Assembly (NCBI RefSeq): GCF_003865375.1
Contig: NZ_RQVS01000007.1
Coordinates: 62,001-126,000, forward strand
Direction of reading: 5' to 3'
Source: Gulosibacter macacae
Lineage (GTDB): Bacteria > Actinomycetota > Actinomycetes > Actinomycetales > Microbacteriaceae
DNA length: 64,000 nt
Within the stretch, counting starts at the first letter, position 1; each line of letters starts with the position of its first letter. The notes beneath the pieces were generated by a model. It had not been told where the DNA came from, ran no database searches, and worked only from the letters and a program-made list of their open reading frames with translations. A program made the translations under genes and the position numbers. This document shows positions 18,796-27,748 of the stretch, in pieces.

Positions 18796-18830
18796 CCATC
18801 TACCTTCTTCCTATTTCCGGCGTGCGCCGG

Positions 18831-19640
18831 CTACATCCAAGTCGCAATGTCAATGTCGAACTCGTCGCGGAGCACCTGCGGCACCCGATCTCCAAGCGTC
18901 ACAACTTCAGGTCGGGTCAACAGCTCGCGCTTGATGAATGGCACTCCGACGAGCAGCGTCTCGCGCCAGCCGTCGATCATCGGGTTGAGGCCCGGGTGAA
19001 CGACGCGTGGGGCCTCGAGGAAAGCTGTACTGACGAATCCCTCGTTGTAGAGCCTCGTTGACAGACCGAATTCGTATCGATCGATCACTCGCTGCTTGGT
19101 GGATTCGACTTTCACCGAGGCCCAATAGTCCTGGAAAGTCGTCGAGGTCAGGACCGTCGGAGTGAAGCCAAGAAAGAAGCTCTGCAGGTGCGGTGCCACC
19201 TGGAAACTACGCACCATTCCCCACCAGTCGCCATAGCTTGCCTCAAAGTCAGCCAGCACCGCATCGAGCGACCAGAATGGGCCGACAAGCGAATCATTGA
19301 TTTGTAGCACCCGCTCAGCGGAGAAAATCTGTGGGCAGAGGATGAACGCAGTCGCCCAACTGCCGAAGTCATAGCCAATGTTGGGCTTGCGCAAGACTGC
19401 CACGTTCGCTGGCAATGGCTCAGGCCACTCAAGCTCGCCTGGCTCGGTGCACGCACTCGACACGAGCACGAAGTAGTCGTGTTCCGCGAGTTCGTGCACG
19501 AGCCGCGAAAACGATCGTGTCATCTTTCGCGTAGTCGAGAATTGCGCGACAACAGCGATGCGTTTGACGGCTACGGGTACCCGAACGTCGCCTTCCCATC
19601 GCACCTGCGTGCGAATGCCTTCAACGAATGCGCTCCGCAT
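18831..19640 (-). CDS. Rhamnan synthesis F family protein
   Basis: 269 residues with family blocks VAVVAQFSTTR, VLRKPNIGYDFGSWATA, LQINDSLVGPFWSLD and a late YNEGFVSTAF. RgpF-type proteins add rhamnose during rhamnan polymer assembly in streptococci; the same general task is inferred here and fits the rml genes. It starts 3 bases after the 74-residue gene's stop and precedes the WbsX-type gene, so the three form one minus-strand unit divergent from wzm. Confidence 0.82.
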   Translation of the reverse strand: MRSAFVEGIRTQVRWEGDVRVPVAVKRIAVVAQFSTTRKMTRSFSRLVHELAEHDYFVLVSSACTEPGELEWPEPLPANVAVLRKPNIGYDFGSWATAFILCPQIFSAERVLQINDSLVGPFWSLDAVLADFEASYGDWWGMVRSFQVAPHLQSFFLGFTPTVLTSTTFQDYWASVKVESTKQRVIDRYEFGLSTRLYNEGFVSTAFLEAPRVVHPGLNPMIDGWRETLLVGVPFIKRELLTRPEVVTLGDRVPQVLRDEFDIDIATWM

Positions 19641-19643
19641 GAA

Positions 19644-19868
19644 CTAGCCGCGGGTCCGTCGCATGACGACGCGCAATGGCGTCGTGACCTTCCAAGACCG
19701 AGAATGCCGAAGGTCCTGCAACTGCTGAGCGAACAGCTTCGCAGTCGACTGCTCGGCGTCAACGCGCTTGGCCAGTTCCGCATTGCGCTCACGTAGCTCA
19801 CGGACTGTCAACTGCGCCGCAAGTAGTTCACCACGCAGACGCGCAAGCTCGTCCTCATGCGATGCCAT
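19644..19868 (-). CDS. Small coiled-coil protein heading the rhamnan-F operon
   Basis: 74 residues: an acidic/basic heptad-like helix (DELARLRGELLAAQLTVREL and onward) ending in SRSWKVTTPLRVVMRR. The SRSWKxTxPLR motif is a known short tail found at the end of coiled coils in many wall-polysaccharide glycosyltransferases, where it is part of a larger enzyme. Here it is a free-standing gene with a plausible GCGGGA ribosome site and only a 3-base gap to the next gene. It may be a detached module that assembles with the rhamnan-F protein. Coding status is supported by the motif and the tight spacing. Confidence 0.65.
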   Translation of the reverse strand: MASHEDELARLRGELLAAQLTVRELRERNAELAKRVDAEQSTAKLFAQQLQDLRHSRSWKVTTPLRVVMRRTRG

Positions 19869-19965
19869 TCCCGCATCCCTTTCGTTTGGTCATCTGTCGC
19901 ATCAGTCAAGTCTACGCAGTCTGGGCGCTCCGACCTCGCTAACAGGCCTCCGGGCAGGCGCTCGC

Positions 19966-20018
19966 TAGAATCAAACGATTACGGCCACTTGGCCAAGTGC
20001 ACCCGCGGCAATCGCGGG
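19966..20018 (+). promoter_or_regulatory. Candidate wzm promoter -10 and hairpin leader
   Basis: TAGAAT at 19966-19971 could be the -10 box of the wzm operon; no convincing -35 is seen. The leader then carries a perfect palindrome ACTTGGCCAAGT (19987-19998) and a perfect hairpin CCCGCG/CGCGGG with a 5-base loop (20002-20018) just before a start codon that lacks a good ribosome site. A role in mRNA stability or translation is possible but unproven. Confidence 0.4.
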
Positions 20019-20039
20019 TCCGTCAGACCGAAACGAGAC

Positions 20040-20999
20040 ATGACTCAATCTCAAGACGCCGCCGCTGCGACGATCGAGCGCAACCGTCGCCTCAGCCAGG
20101 AACCCCTGCGCGAGACCGGCATTCGTGGCAACTTCTTTAGCGGGTTCTTCATTGCGCTCGCTGACATTTGGAACCGACGCGAACTGCTTGATCTCCTCAT
20201 CAAGCGCGAGATCAAGGCTCGTTATAAGGACTCCGCACTCGGCTTCCTCTGGGGCCTTGTACGCCCGCTTACCCAGTTGCTGATCTACTACCTCGTGCTC
20301 GGCCACTTCCTCGGCGCAGCTCGCAACATCCCCGAGTTTGCTGTGTTCATCTTCGCCGGCCTCACGCTCTACGGTCTGGCTGCCGAGATCATTGGCTCGA
20401 TGACCGCATCCATCGTGGGCAACGCGGGCCTCGTCAAAAAGGTCTACTTGCCGCGCGAGATCTTCCCCTTCGCCGCAGCCGGATCAACCGCGTTCAACTT
20501 TGGGATGCAGATCCTGGTGCTCCTCGGCGCCGCAATGATCTCGGGCACGCTCGTGCTCGGCTGGCACTTCGTCTATGCGATCGCGGCCATCGTGGTGGTC
20601 ATCGTTTGGTCGCTCGCATTTGGTCTCGCCTTCTCGGCTCTCAATGTGTACCTGCGTGACATGCAGTACCTCGTCGAGGTCGTGGTCATGCTGCTGATGT
20701 GGTTCTCACCGATCGTCTACTTTTGGCAGTTCGTGGGCACCACCGCAAGCGACTTGGGGCTACCGCCGTGGGTCGCCGAGGTCTATCTCAACAACCCGCT
20801 CACCCTTGGCGTATTGGGATTCCAGGCTGCGTTCTGGGCGCCGGGAGCCAACGGCACCCCACAGTTCCCAGACGGTGTTCCATTCCCCGAGCACCTCATG
20901 CTGCGCATGGTTATCGCGACCGTGATCGGCCTTATCGCACTCTTCCTCGCGCAGCGACTGTTTAGTCGTCTGCAGGGCAACTTCGCTCAGGAGCTCTGA
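20040..20999 (+). CDS. wzm: Polysaccharide ABC exporter, permease
   Basis: 319 residues from ATG 20040 (MTQSQDAAAATIERNRR); a longer frame lacks family similarity. ABC-2 permease of the Wzm/TagG type: the interfacial segment RRELLDLLIKREIKARYKDS and LGFLWGLVRPLTQLLIYYL are diagnostic, with six hydrophobic segments and NPLTL near the end. It moves undecaprenyl-linked glycan across the membrane with Wzt, whose gene begins 5 bases later. This is the main export route seen for the cluster's polymer; no Wzx flippase is present in the window. Confidence 0.92.
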   Translation: MTQSQDAAAATIERNRRLSQEPLRETGIRGNFFSGFFIALADIWNRRELLDLLIKREIKARYKDSALGFLWGLVRPLTQLLIYYLVLGHFLGAARNIPEFAVFIFAGLTLYGLAAEIIGSMTASIVGNAGLVKKVYLPREIFPFAAAGSTAFNFGMQILVLLGAAMISGTLVLGWHFVYAIAAIVVVIVWSLAFGLAFSALNVYLRDMQYLVEVVVMLLMWFSPIVYFWQFVGTTASDLGLPPWVAEVYLNNPLTLGVLGFQAAFWAPGANGTPQFPDGVPFPEHLMLRMVIATVIGLIALFLAQRLFSRLQGNFAQEL

Positions 21000-21004
21000 T
21001 TTCT

Positions 21005-22243
21005 GTGACTTCCCCCCTCGTAGCCCCTGCTGCTGAAGAAGCCCCGATCGTCATCGCAGTTGAGAATGTCTCGAAGCGCTTCATCATTCACCAAGACAAG
21101 TCGATCAAGGATCGCCTGCTGCATCCAAACCGCACGCGCAAGCACGCGGAAGACTTCTGGGCGCTACGTGACTTGTCAATCAACATCGATGCCGGCAACA
21201 CCATCGGACTGATCGGCCCGAACGGCTCCGGTAAGTCGACGTTGCTCAAAGTTATCGGCGGCATTCTCGCGCCGACGAGTGGCCGAGTCTTGCACCGTGG
21301 TCGGATCGCAGCTCTGCTTGAGCTCGGCGCCGGTTTTCACCAAGACCTCACCGGCCGTGAAAACGTCTATCTCAATGCCTCCATCCTCGGAGTATCGAAG
21401 GAAGAGACTGACGCTCGGTTCGATGAGATCGTCGAGTTCTCAGGTATCGAGAAGTTCATCGACACACAGGTGAAGTTCTATTCGTCCGGAATGTATGTAC
21501 GGCTTGCCTTCTCCGTTGCTGTTCACTGCAATCCCGATATCTTGCTCGTTGATGAAGTGCTTGCGGTCGGTGACGAACCCTTCCAAAACAAGTGTTTGAA
21601 CAAGATTCGCGAGTTTCAGGAAGAGGGTCGCACCATCATCATGGTGACGCACAACCTCTCTCAGGTCACCGACTTCTGTACGCGCGCGCTCGTGCTCGGA
21701 CAGGGCAATGTGATCTACGACGGCGCACCGGATGACGCGGTCGCGATTCTTCGCGAGGGTTTCCGCACGATTGAAGAAGCAAGCGTGGTTCGCGAGCGTC
21801 TCGAGCGTGAACGCGCCCGTGAAGAAGAGGCAGCCAATCGGCACGCGCTCGGCAAGATCACTGATATTCGAACTATGCCGTCACGCACACCCATGCACCC
21901 TGGTGACGATCTCGAAGTAGAAGTTGACTTGGAGGTTGCACGCGATTTCGAGCGCTGGAACCTTGGCATCTCGCTCACCAACGGCCTCAAGCAGATGGTG
22001 TTGATGACGACAACTTCTCGCGCCAACCCGAATTACGAGCCAATCAACGCTGGCCAGCACACGATCCGCTTTGCACTTCCGGGCCTCATTCTGCCTCGCG
22101 GGGAATACACGGTGAGTGCAGCTTTCTTCGATGAGACGCACTTCGAGGTGCATCGACTCGATGACGCCGGTGCTTTCCTCGCTGAAACAGATGATCGAAG
22201 CGCCGGAATGCAGTACACACCGGCAGCCGTAACCGTGAGCTAG
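21005..22243 (+). CDS. wzt: Polysaccharide ABC exporter, ATPase with C-terminal sugar-binding domain
   Basis: 412 residues, GTG start. Walker A GPNGSGKST near 75, signature YSSGMYVRLAFSVA near 160, Walker B ILLVDEVLAVGDE near 180, and the H-loop VTHNLSQ. After about residue 250 a charged helix (VRERLERERAREEEAANRH) leads to a beta-rich Wzt C-terminal domain (about 290-412) that in relatives recognises the finished glycan's terminal cap before export. Polymer modification by other cluster enzymes could therefore gate export; this is inference. Confidence 0.93.
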   Translation: MTSPLVAPAAEEAPIVIAVENVSKRFIIHQDKSIKDRLLHPNRTRKHAEDFWALRDLSINIDAGNTIGLIGPNGSGKSTLLKVIGGILAPTSGRVLHRGRIAALLELGAGFHQDLTGRENVYLNASILGVSKEETDARFDEIVEFSGIEKFIDTQVKFYSSGMYVRLAFSVAVHCNPDILLVDEVLAVGDEPFQNKCLNKIREFQEEGRTIIMVTHNLSQVTDFCTRALVLGQGNVIYDGAPDDAVAILREGFRTIEEASVVRERLERERAREEEAANRHALGKITDIRTMPSRTPMHPGDDLEVEVDLEVARDFERWNLGISLTNGLKQMVLMTTTSRANPNYEPINAGQHTIRFALPGLILPRGEYTVSAAFFDETHFEVHRLDDAGAFLAETDDRSAGMQYTPAAVTVS

Positions 22244-22274
22244 CTACCTGGCCGATCGCACGAAGGAGCCCAAC

Positions 22275-23573
22275 GTGACTGGACCAAAGCCAATCGTCAT
22301 GACCCTCATGGTGCGCGATGAGGTCGACGTCATAGCGGCAATGATCGAGCACCATCTCGCCCAGGGCATTGACCTCATCATCGCTACTGACAACGGCTCT
22401 GTCGATGGCACGCGTGAGGTGCTCGCCGACTATGCGGCGCTGGGAGTGGTCGAGCTCCACGATGATCCGCGGCACGAAAAGCAACAGGCCGAAGTCGTCA
22501 CACGTATGGCACGACGCGCATACGTGGAACACGGCGCGGAATGGGTCATCAACGCGGATGCTGATGAATTCTGGTTCGCGAGTGCTGGCGGAACGGTGGC
22601 AGCGGCCCTCAGGAATGCACCGACATCGATCGAGAGCTTCGATGTGCCGGTGCACAACCTTTTCGGGCGGCCACTCGAATCCGGCTCGGCCATCAGGTCT
22701 CATGTATGGCGTGACGAACGAACTGAATCAGAACTCAACGCTGTTGGCCTCCACGCCCACCCAACTCAGGACTGCGTACATCGAGGGAATGCCCTCGTCG
22801 AAGTGGTCCAAGGGAATCACGCGACGAGCTTGCCGCTGACTCCTGCCGCCGATGTCCCTGAGTCCGCTCGACTCGAGGTGCTCCACCTCCCCTATCGCAC
22901 TTGGTCGCGCTATCAACACCGCGTCGAAACCACAGCCGCTGCCTATTCGGTCTCTGGCCGTACGCCGTCACCGCGCCATCACGGAATGCGAGATGCGCGC
23001 TGGCACGAGCGCGGTGAACTCGACCACGTGTTCGTTGCCCGCCACCCGGTGATTGATGCGGACGGCACAACGAGCACTCCAGGCTTTGTGCACGATGCAC
23101 GCCTGCGTGAAGAGTTGGAACAGTTGCTCCTAAATGGCGCACGGCTCCCTGAACGGCTTGGCGAATCTTTGGCCGACCCAGTGTGGATGACCGACGAACG
23201 TGAGCTGCGCAAGCGCTTCGAAGCGGTGGGCCCGTGGATGGTCGAGGCTGCCGAATGGCGCGCCAACACTGCCTATCGCGAGGCTGACTTCTACAGCGCG
23301 GTGCTCAAGCGGGAGCAAGCCGATGAACGAATTGAGCAACTTGATGCAGAACTTGCGGCTACTCGTGCGCAGGCAGCTTCTGCATCTGCCACTGTGAACG
23401 ACCTCAACACCTACATTGCGAGACTGCTCGGCAACCCGGCCATTCGATTGACTGCACGCGTGCTCACTCCTCGATACGGCTGGCACGAACGCAAGAATAA
23501 GTTTTTGAAGGTGGCACGGTCAGTCGTCAGCCGACCGCGCGTTCTGATGCAACGACTCCTCAGAAAGGGCTAG
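22275..23573 (+). CDS. Glycosyltransferase (GT2-like, Glyco_tranf_2_4) with coiled-coil tail
   Basis: 432 residues, GTG start preceded by GAAGGAG. The N-terminus VMTLMVRDEVDVIAAMIEHH followed by ATDNGSVDGT and NADADEFW (DxDxE metal site) marks the family of GT2-like proteins that keep an intact catalytic triad. About 345-385 is a coiled coil (IEQLDAELAATRAQ and onward), then a basic tail that may bind the membrane. It lies directly after wzt and before another GT, so probably adds a residue to the exported polymer. Sugar unknown. Confidence 0.83.
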   Translation: MTGPKPIVMTLMVRDEVDVIAAMIEHHLAQGIDLIIATDNGSVDGTREVLADYAALGVVELHDDPRHEKQQAEVVTRMARRAYVEHGAEWVINADADEFWFASAGGTVAAALRNAPTSIESFDVPVHNLFGRPLESGSAIRSHVWRDERTESELNAVGLHAHPTQDCVHRGNALVEVVQGNHATSLPLTPAADVPESARLEVLHLPYRTWSRYQHRVETTAAAYSVSGRTPSPRHHGMRDARWHERGELDHVFVARHPVIDADGTTSTPGFVHDARLREELEQLLLNGARLPERLGESLADPVWMTDERELRKRFEAVGPWMVEAAEWRANTAYREADFYSAVLKREQADERIEQLDAELAATRAQAASASATVNDLNTYIARLLGNPAIRLTARVLTPRYGWHERKNKFLKVARSVVSRPRVLMQRLLRKG

Positions 23574-23577
23574 CGGA

Positions 23578-24549
23578 TTGCTACGACACGATATTCGCCA
23601 GCTCCTGGCCTCAATTGGGCCGCTTCGCCGAGCCGTGCTTCGCTTTCGTGGCGATGGGGCGACCTCAGACGATCACTCAAATGCCAGGTGGAGTGCCGAG
23701 GATCTTGGCGAGAGATCCCGCCTGTTACAGCGCGCCGAAGCCTTCACTAAGTTCCACGAGCTGTGGCCTTCTCCGCCTACTCCAGTTCAACTCTTTGGCA
23801 AGCCTTCAATCGGGTCAATACCACTCATCATCTGCCTCTGGAATCGACCGAAGCAGATTGATGAACTACTTGAGCGTATTGATGCCCAAGTAGGCGTGGG
23901 CGGTGAACCTCGGCCTCGCTTGCGCCTCATCTTCTGGAACAACTGCGCGCCAGATCAAGATTGGTACGAAGAGCGAATCGCGGCCTTCCGCCCGACGGGA
24001 GCAATTGACAGTATCGAGCTCGTTGCGAGTCCGCATAACATTCGCGGCGTCGCTCGTTTCATCGTCGCTCGATGGCTCTACACGGCAGGTGTTCGAGGTA
24101 ACTTCCTCATGCTTGACGACGACGAACTCATCGGTCCTCACGCACTCAGCGAGCTTCTCCTCGCGGGCGGCGAGCGAACTATCGCCAGTTTCTGGTCTTG
24201 GCGGGCGAACCCGGATGACTACTGGCAACGGGAACGCGCTCTCAACGGCGAAGAAGCCGACTATGCCGCGACCTGCGGTTGCGTCTGCGACATCGAACTT
24301 GTCGCCGACGACGAGTTCTTCACCGCGCTTCCTGAGCTTGGCCTATTCATCGAAGACGCGTGGATGAGTCGACTGGCACTCAGTCGTGGCTGGAACCTGC
24401 GGGCCAAAGACATTGAAGTGGAATTTGTGCTTCACGAAACCAATCAATACGGCCCGCTCATTCTCGATAAGGTTGCCTTTTGGTCTTCCCTGAACGAGCA
24501 GTACCCGCTGCCGAAAGCCGAAGAGCGTCGACTGATTCGCAACCAGTAG
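23578..24549 (+). CDS. GT-A-type glycosyltransferase
   Basis: 323 residues, TTG start 4 bases after the preceding stop with AAAGGG upstream. Core about 80-300: SIPLIICLWNRPKQIDELL, then IFWNNCAPDQDWY, NFLMLDDDELIGP (DDD metal motif) and LFIEDAWMSRLALSRGW. It resembles GT2-type enzymes acting in wall-glycan synthesis, though no subfamily is recognised. Last gene of the wzm-wzt-GT-GT operon, convergent with the CWB2-VanY gene 13 bases away. The start is the least certain part. Confidence 0.78.
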   Translation: MLRHDIRQLLASIGPLRRAVLRFRGDGATSDDHSNARWSAEDLGERSRLLQRAEAFTKFHELWPSPPTPVQLFGKPSIGSIPLIICLWNRPKQIDELLERIDAQVGVGGEPRPRLRLIFWNNCAPDQDWYEERIAAFRPTGAIDSIELVASPHNIRGVARFIVARWLYTAGVRGNFLMLDDDELIGPHALSELLLAGGERTIASFWSWRANPDDYWQRERALNGEEADYAATCGCVCDIELVADDEFFTALPELGLFIEDAWMSRLALSRGWNLRAKDIEVEFVLHETNQYGPLILDKVAFWSSLNEQYPLPKAEERRLIRNQ

Positions 24550-24562
24550 CTCTTGCCCTGCG

Positions 24563-26179
24563 CTAGTAGTTGGGTGCCGCGGAAGCCCAAAGGAATCCTT
24601 CATAGGTTTGATATGGAGAATTCCAATATTCCAACGCTGTTTGCAGCCCAACGAATCGGAAGTGCCAGGGCTCGTACATGATCCCAGTGATGTGGGTTTG
24701 CCCTTGCGGATAGCGCAGGATGAACCCGTAGCGCCATGAGTTGGCCGCAAGCCACTGGCCCGCCCGTGTGCCGCCGAAGCACGTGTCGAGAGTGCAACCT
24801 TCAGCGAATGCCCCCAGATCGGCAGCGAGACCAGTTTGGTGCTCGCTGTAGCCGGGTCGCATCGTGTCTTGATCGCGGTTGGGGCCCGCATTTTGATAGA
24901 GCTGGGATTGCAACCCATAGCTACGGAAGCCACTGACCAGGTTGAGATAGATTCCGGCTCCGACAGCATCGGCATACATTCGTTGCAACTGCGTCATCGC
25001 GTCTCGCCGAAGTGCGTGACCATTGATCGATGGCACACCAACTGCGGAGGCGTAAACCAAATCGTGTGGATAGTAGTCCACCGGCTGCAACGGGTTTCGT
25101 TTGTTCACGAGCACGGTCAGGCTCGATGGTGAGGTGGTGTCTTTCGGCACCGCGTTTCCCCACGGAAAGCACACGGTCGTGACCGAGCGGGGTTGAATTC
25201 CTGCACCAACTCGCACGATCGTTGCCGTACCCGAATGGGTAGTGGTGCCGAGCAAGCGATTCGCCGTGTCAACGACTTGTTGAGTGGTGCAGTCACTTCG
25301 CGTGAGCAGGATCGGCGCCCCTCCAGCAGCAAGCGCGGAACCAACTAGAGCATCGGGGAAATTCGAAGCCGTCGCAACGTGGACACGCATCGGTACCGAC
25401 CTCACCAAGCGGTTGAGGACCGCCACATTCGTGGCAAACCTGTCTCCACCGGCAAGTCGTTCCGAGGTCACCCCTGCGAGTCCCGCTGGTTGAGGCCCGG
25501 GATTGAGGATGTTGCTACCACCAACCATGAAATAGTGACGCGGTTTGATTTGAGCGATGGCATCCCACGTCGCCAAGGTGAACTCTGACGATGTTCCAAG
25601 CAACACAGGGATTCCTCTAGCTGCAGCGACTCCAGCCGCCGACAACGCATCAGGGAAGTTCCATCCTGTGGCGACGAACACTTCCCCAACGTTTGGAAAG
25701 TACCGAGTTGCAAGTAGCGCCGCGGTTTCATGCCGGTTACTGCCGGCGATTCGTTCCACTTCGGTGTTTGGCAGGAGTCGCTGGATTTGTTCTACGACCG
25801 ACTCCGGAACAGCTGGAGTCCCGCCGATAACGATCACCTCGGCCGGAGCCTGCCGTTGGAGTGCCGTTACAGTCGCCCCAGGAACGAAATCGCCATGCGT
25901 GAGCAAGATAGGCGCCCCAAGCTTCGCAGCGACCGGCCCGGCAGCAAGCGCATCGGGAAAATTCGCGCCTGTCGCGATTATGACGGTGCCGCCAGTGCCA
26001 GGGTGCACTCGCTGTGCCACCTGCGCGGCAGTTGCGAACCGATCAGCGCCAGCGATCTGGACAGTCTGAATTGTCGCGGCAACTGCCGTCCGAGCGGCCC
26101 CGCCCATGACCAGCAACGGCACCGCAAGCAATAGCACCAGGGCCAACGCTAGAGGCACCCGCGCGCGCCGCTGCAACAT
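24563..26179 (-). CDS. Secreted CWB2-repeat D-alanyl-D-alanine carboxypeptidase (VanY/M15B)
   Basis: 538 residues. Signal peptide 1-35. Three cell-wall-binding type 2 repeats (about 40-330), each with RxAGxDRF/RHET, ATGxNFPDAL and PILLT-like blocks. The C-terminal third is an M15B peptidase: SGFRSYGLQSQLYQN, YSEHQTGLAADLG (zinc His and Asp) and EPWHFRFVG (catalytic Glu and zinc His), so key residues are intact. It trims D-Ala from peptidoglycan stems outside the cell. CWB2 domains bind anionic secondary wall polymers in clostridia, so the polymer made by this cluster is a possible anchor; that is inference. It is 2 bases upstream of the rmlA stop, convergent with the GT gene. Confidence 0.92.
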   Translation of the reverse strand: MLQRRARVPLALALVLLLAVPLLVMGGAARTAVAATIQTVQIAGADRFATAAQVAQRVHPGTGGTVIIATGANFPDALAAGPVAAKLGAPILLTHGDFVPGATVTALQRQAPAEVIVIGGTPAVPESVVEQIQRLLPNTEVERIAGSNRHETAALLATRYFPNVGEVFVATGWNFPDALSAAGVAAARGIPVLLGTSSEFTLATWDAIAQIKPRHYFMVGGSNILNPGPQPAGLAGVTSERLAGGDRFATNVAVLNRLVRSVPMRVHVATASNFPDALVGSALAAGGAPILLTRSDCTTQQVVDTANRLLGTTTHSGTATIVRVGAGIQPRSVTTVCFPWGNAVPKDTTSPSSLTVLVNKRNPLQPVDYYPHDLVYASAVGVPSINGHALRRDAMTQLQRMYADAVGAGIYLNLVSGFRSYGLQSQLYQNAGPNRDQDTMRPGYSEHQTGLAADLGAFAEGCTLDTCFGGTRAGQWLAANSWRYGFILRYPQGQTHITGIMYEPWHFRFVGLQTALEYWNSPYQTYEGFLWASAAPNY

Positions 26180-26181
26180 AA

Positions 26182-27063
26182 TTACTTGCCGTAGGCGTCG
26201 CGCTGTTCGAGCAGGTGGAAGATGTACTCTCCGTAACCCGACTTTCGGAGCGGTGCACCTAGAGCAGCGAATTGCTCATCATCAATCCAGCTGGCACGCC
26301 ACGCGATCTCTTCGATGCATCCGATCTTGCGGCCCTGGCGATCTTCAATGACCTTGACGTACTCGGCCGCCTGCATCATCGACTCGAACGTTCCGGTGTC
26401 GAGCCAGGCGGTGCCGCGGTCAAGCACGTGCACCTGCAACTTTCCCGCGTCGAGATATGCCGAGTTCACCGACGAAATCTCGAGTTCACCACGGTCGGAA
26501 GGCTCGACGGCCTTCGCAATCTCGATGACGTCGTTGTCGTAGAAATAGAGGCCGGGAACCGCGTAGTTCGACTTCGGCTTGGCGGGCTTTTCTTCAATTG
26601 ATAGCGCCTTCATGTCATCGTCAAACTCGACGACGCCGTAGGCCTTCGGGTCAGCAACCTGGTAGGCAAAGATGAGTCCGCCATCGATCTCTCCGTGGGC
26701 ACGCAGCGACGAGCCGAGACCCGTGCCGTGGAAGATGTTGTCACCGAGCACGAGTGCAACACCGTCGTCGCCGATGAACTCTTCGCCGATGATAAACGCT
26801 TGGGCGAGGCCATCGGGCGACGGCTGCACGGCGTATTCAATGCGCATCCCGAGCTGCGAGCCGTCACCGAGGAGCGCCTTGAACTGCGCGTTGTACTCGG
26901 GCGTCGTGATGATCAACACCTCGCGAATATCGGCCATCATCAAGGTCGACAGCGGGTAGTAGATCATCGGCTTGTCGTAGATGGGCATGAGCTGCTTCGA
27001 GATGCCCTTGGTGATCGGCCAAAGGCGTGTGCCGGAGCCGCCGGCGAGGATGATGCCCTTCAT
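26182..27063 (-). CDS. rmlA: Glucose-1-phosphate thymidylyltransferase
   Basis: 293 residues from [20 protein letters not shown] at 27063, the canonical N-terminal nucleotide-binding motif; the longer frame only adds residues from the upstream gene. [26 protein letters not shown] and [13 protein letters not shown] are typical. It makes dTDP-glucose, the first step to dTDP-rhamnose. A GAGGGAG site lies inside the end of rmlC, whose stop is 2 bases upstream, so the pair is coupled. Confidence 0.96.
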   Translation of the reverse strand: MKGIILAGGSGTRLWPITKGISKQLMPIYDKPMIYYPLSTLMMADIREVLIITTPEYNAQFKALLGDGSQLGMRIEYAVQPSPDGLAQAFIIGEEFIGDDGVALVLGDNIFHGTGLGSSLRAHGEIDGGLIFAYQVADPKAYGVVEFDDDMKALSIEEKPAKPKSNYAVPGLYFYDNDVIEIAKAVEPSDRGELEISSVNSAYLDAGKLQVHVLDRGTAWLDTGTFESMMQAAEYVKVIEDRQGRKIGCIEEIAWRASWIDDEQFAALGAPLRKSGYGEYIFHLLEQRDAYGK

Positions 27064-27065
27064 GG

Positions 27066-27677
27066 CTACTTCGCTCCCTCGTTGAGTTCGGCGTAGAACG
27101 CGAGACATGCCTCGTAGTCGGGCAGGATGCCCTGCTCTTTTGCGGTGTTAAGGCCTGGGGCCTCGGTGTCCTTCGGGGAAAGCAGGAGCTCTTCAACCGG
27201 GAAGGGGAACTCGAGCCCGATGGTCGAGCAAGTCGGCTTGACGCCATGCTCGCGGCCAGGCGCATACGTGGTCGAGCAGAGATAGCTCACCGTGGAGTCA
27301 TCTTCTAGCGCGACGAAGCAGTGGCCCAGACCTTCAGCGATGTAGATCGCCTTGCGGTCGACATCGTCGAGGCGAACCGAGTCCCACTGACCGAACGTTG
27401 GCGAGCCGACACGGATGTCGATGACATAGTCGATGACGGCACCACGGGTGCAGGTGACGTACTTCGCCTGGCTTGGCGGCACATCGGCGAAGTGGATGCC
27501 GCGCACCGTGCCACGCTTCGAGATCGAAGTGTTGGCCTGCTTGAGGTCGAGCGGATGCCCAACTGCCTCGGCGAGCTTGTCGAAGCGGTAGTACTCGAGG
27601 AATACTCCTCGGTCGTCAGGGAACTGCTTCGGCGTGATCTCGAAGCTGCCGGGAATGCTGAGTTCGCGAATCTCCAT
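27066..27677 (-). CDS. rmlC: dTDP-4-dehydrorhamnose 3,5-epimerase
   Basis: 203 residues. Cupin epimerase with [22 protein letters not shown] (catalytic His) and the later [15 protein letters not shown] (catalytic Tyr region). Third step of dTDP-rhamnose synthesis. First gene of the rmlC-rmlA pair, divergent from a GT2 gene 71 bases away. The partners rmlB and rmlD lie 9 kb to the right. Confidence 0.95.
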   Translation of the reverse strand: MEIRELSIPGSFEITPKQFPDDRGVFLEYYRFDKLAEAVGHPLDLKQANTSISKRGTVRGIHFADVPPSQAKYVTCTRGAVIDYVIDIRVGSPTFGQWDSVRLDDVDRKAIYIAEGLGHCFVALEDDSTVSYLCSTTYAPGREHGVKPTCSTIGLEFPFPVEELLLSPKDTEAPGLNTAKEQGILPDYEACLAFYAELNEGAK

Positions 27678-27748
27678 GAATGCAGTCTATGGCGGGCCTA
27701 CCATGGGGAACGATCTGACTCCGGTCTTCCGCCATCTGAATCGACGAT

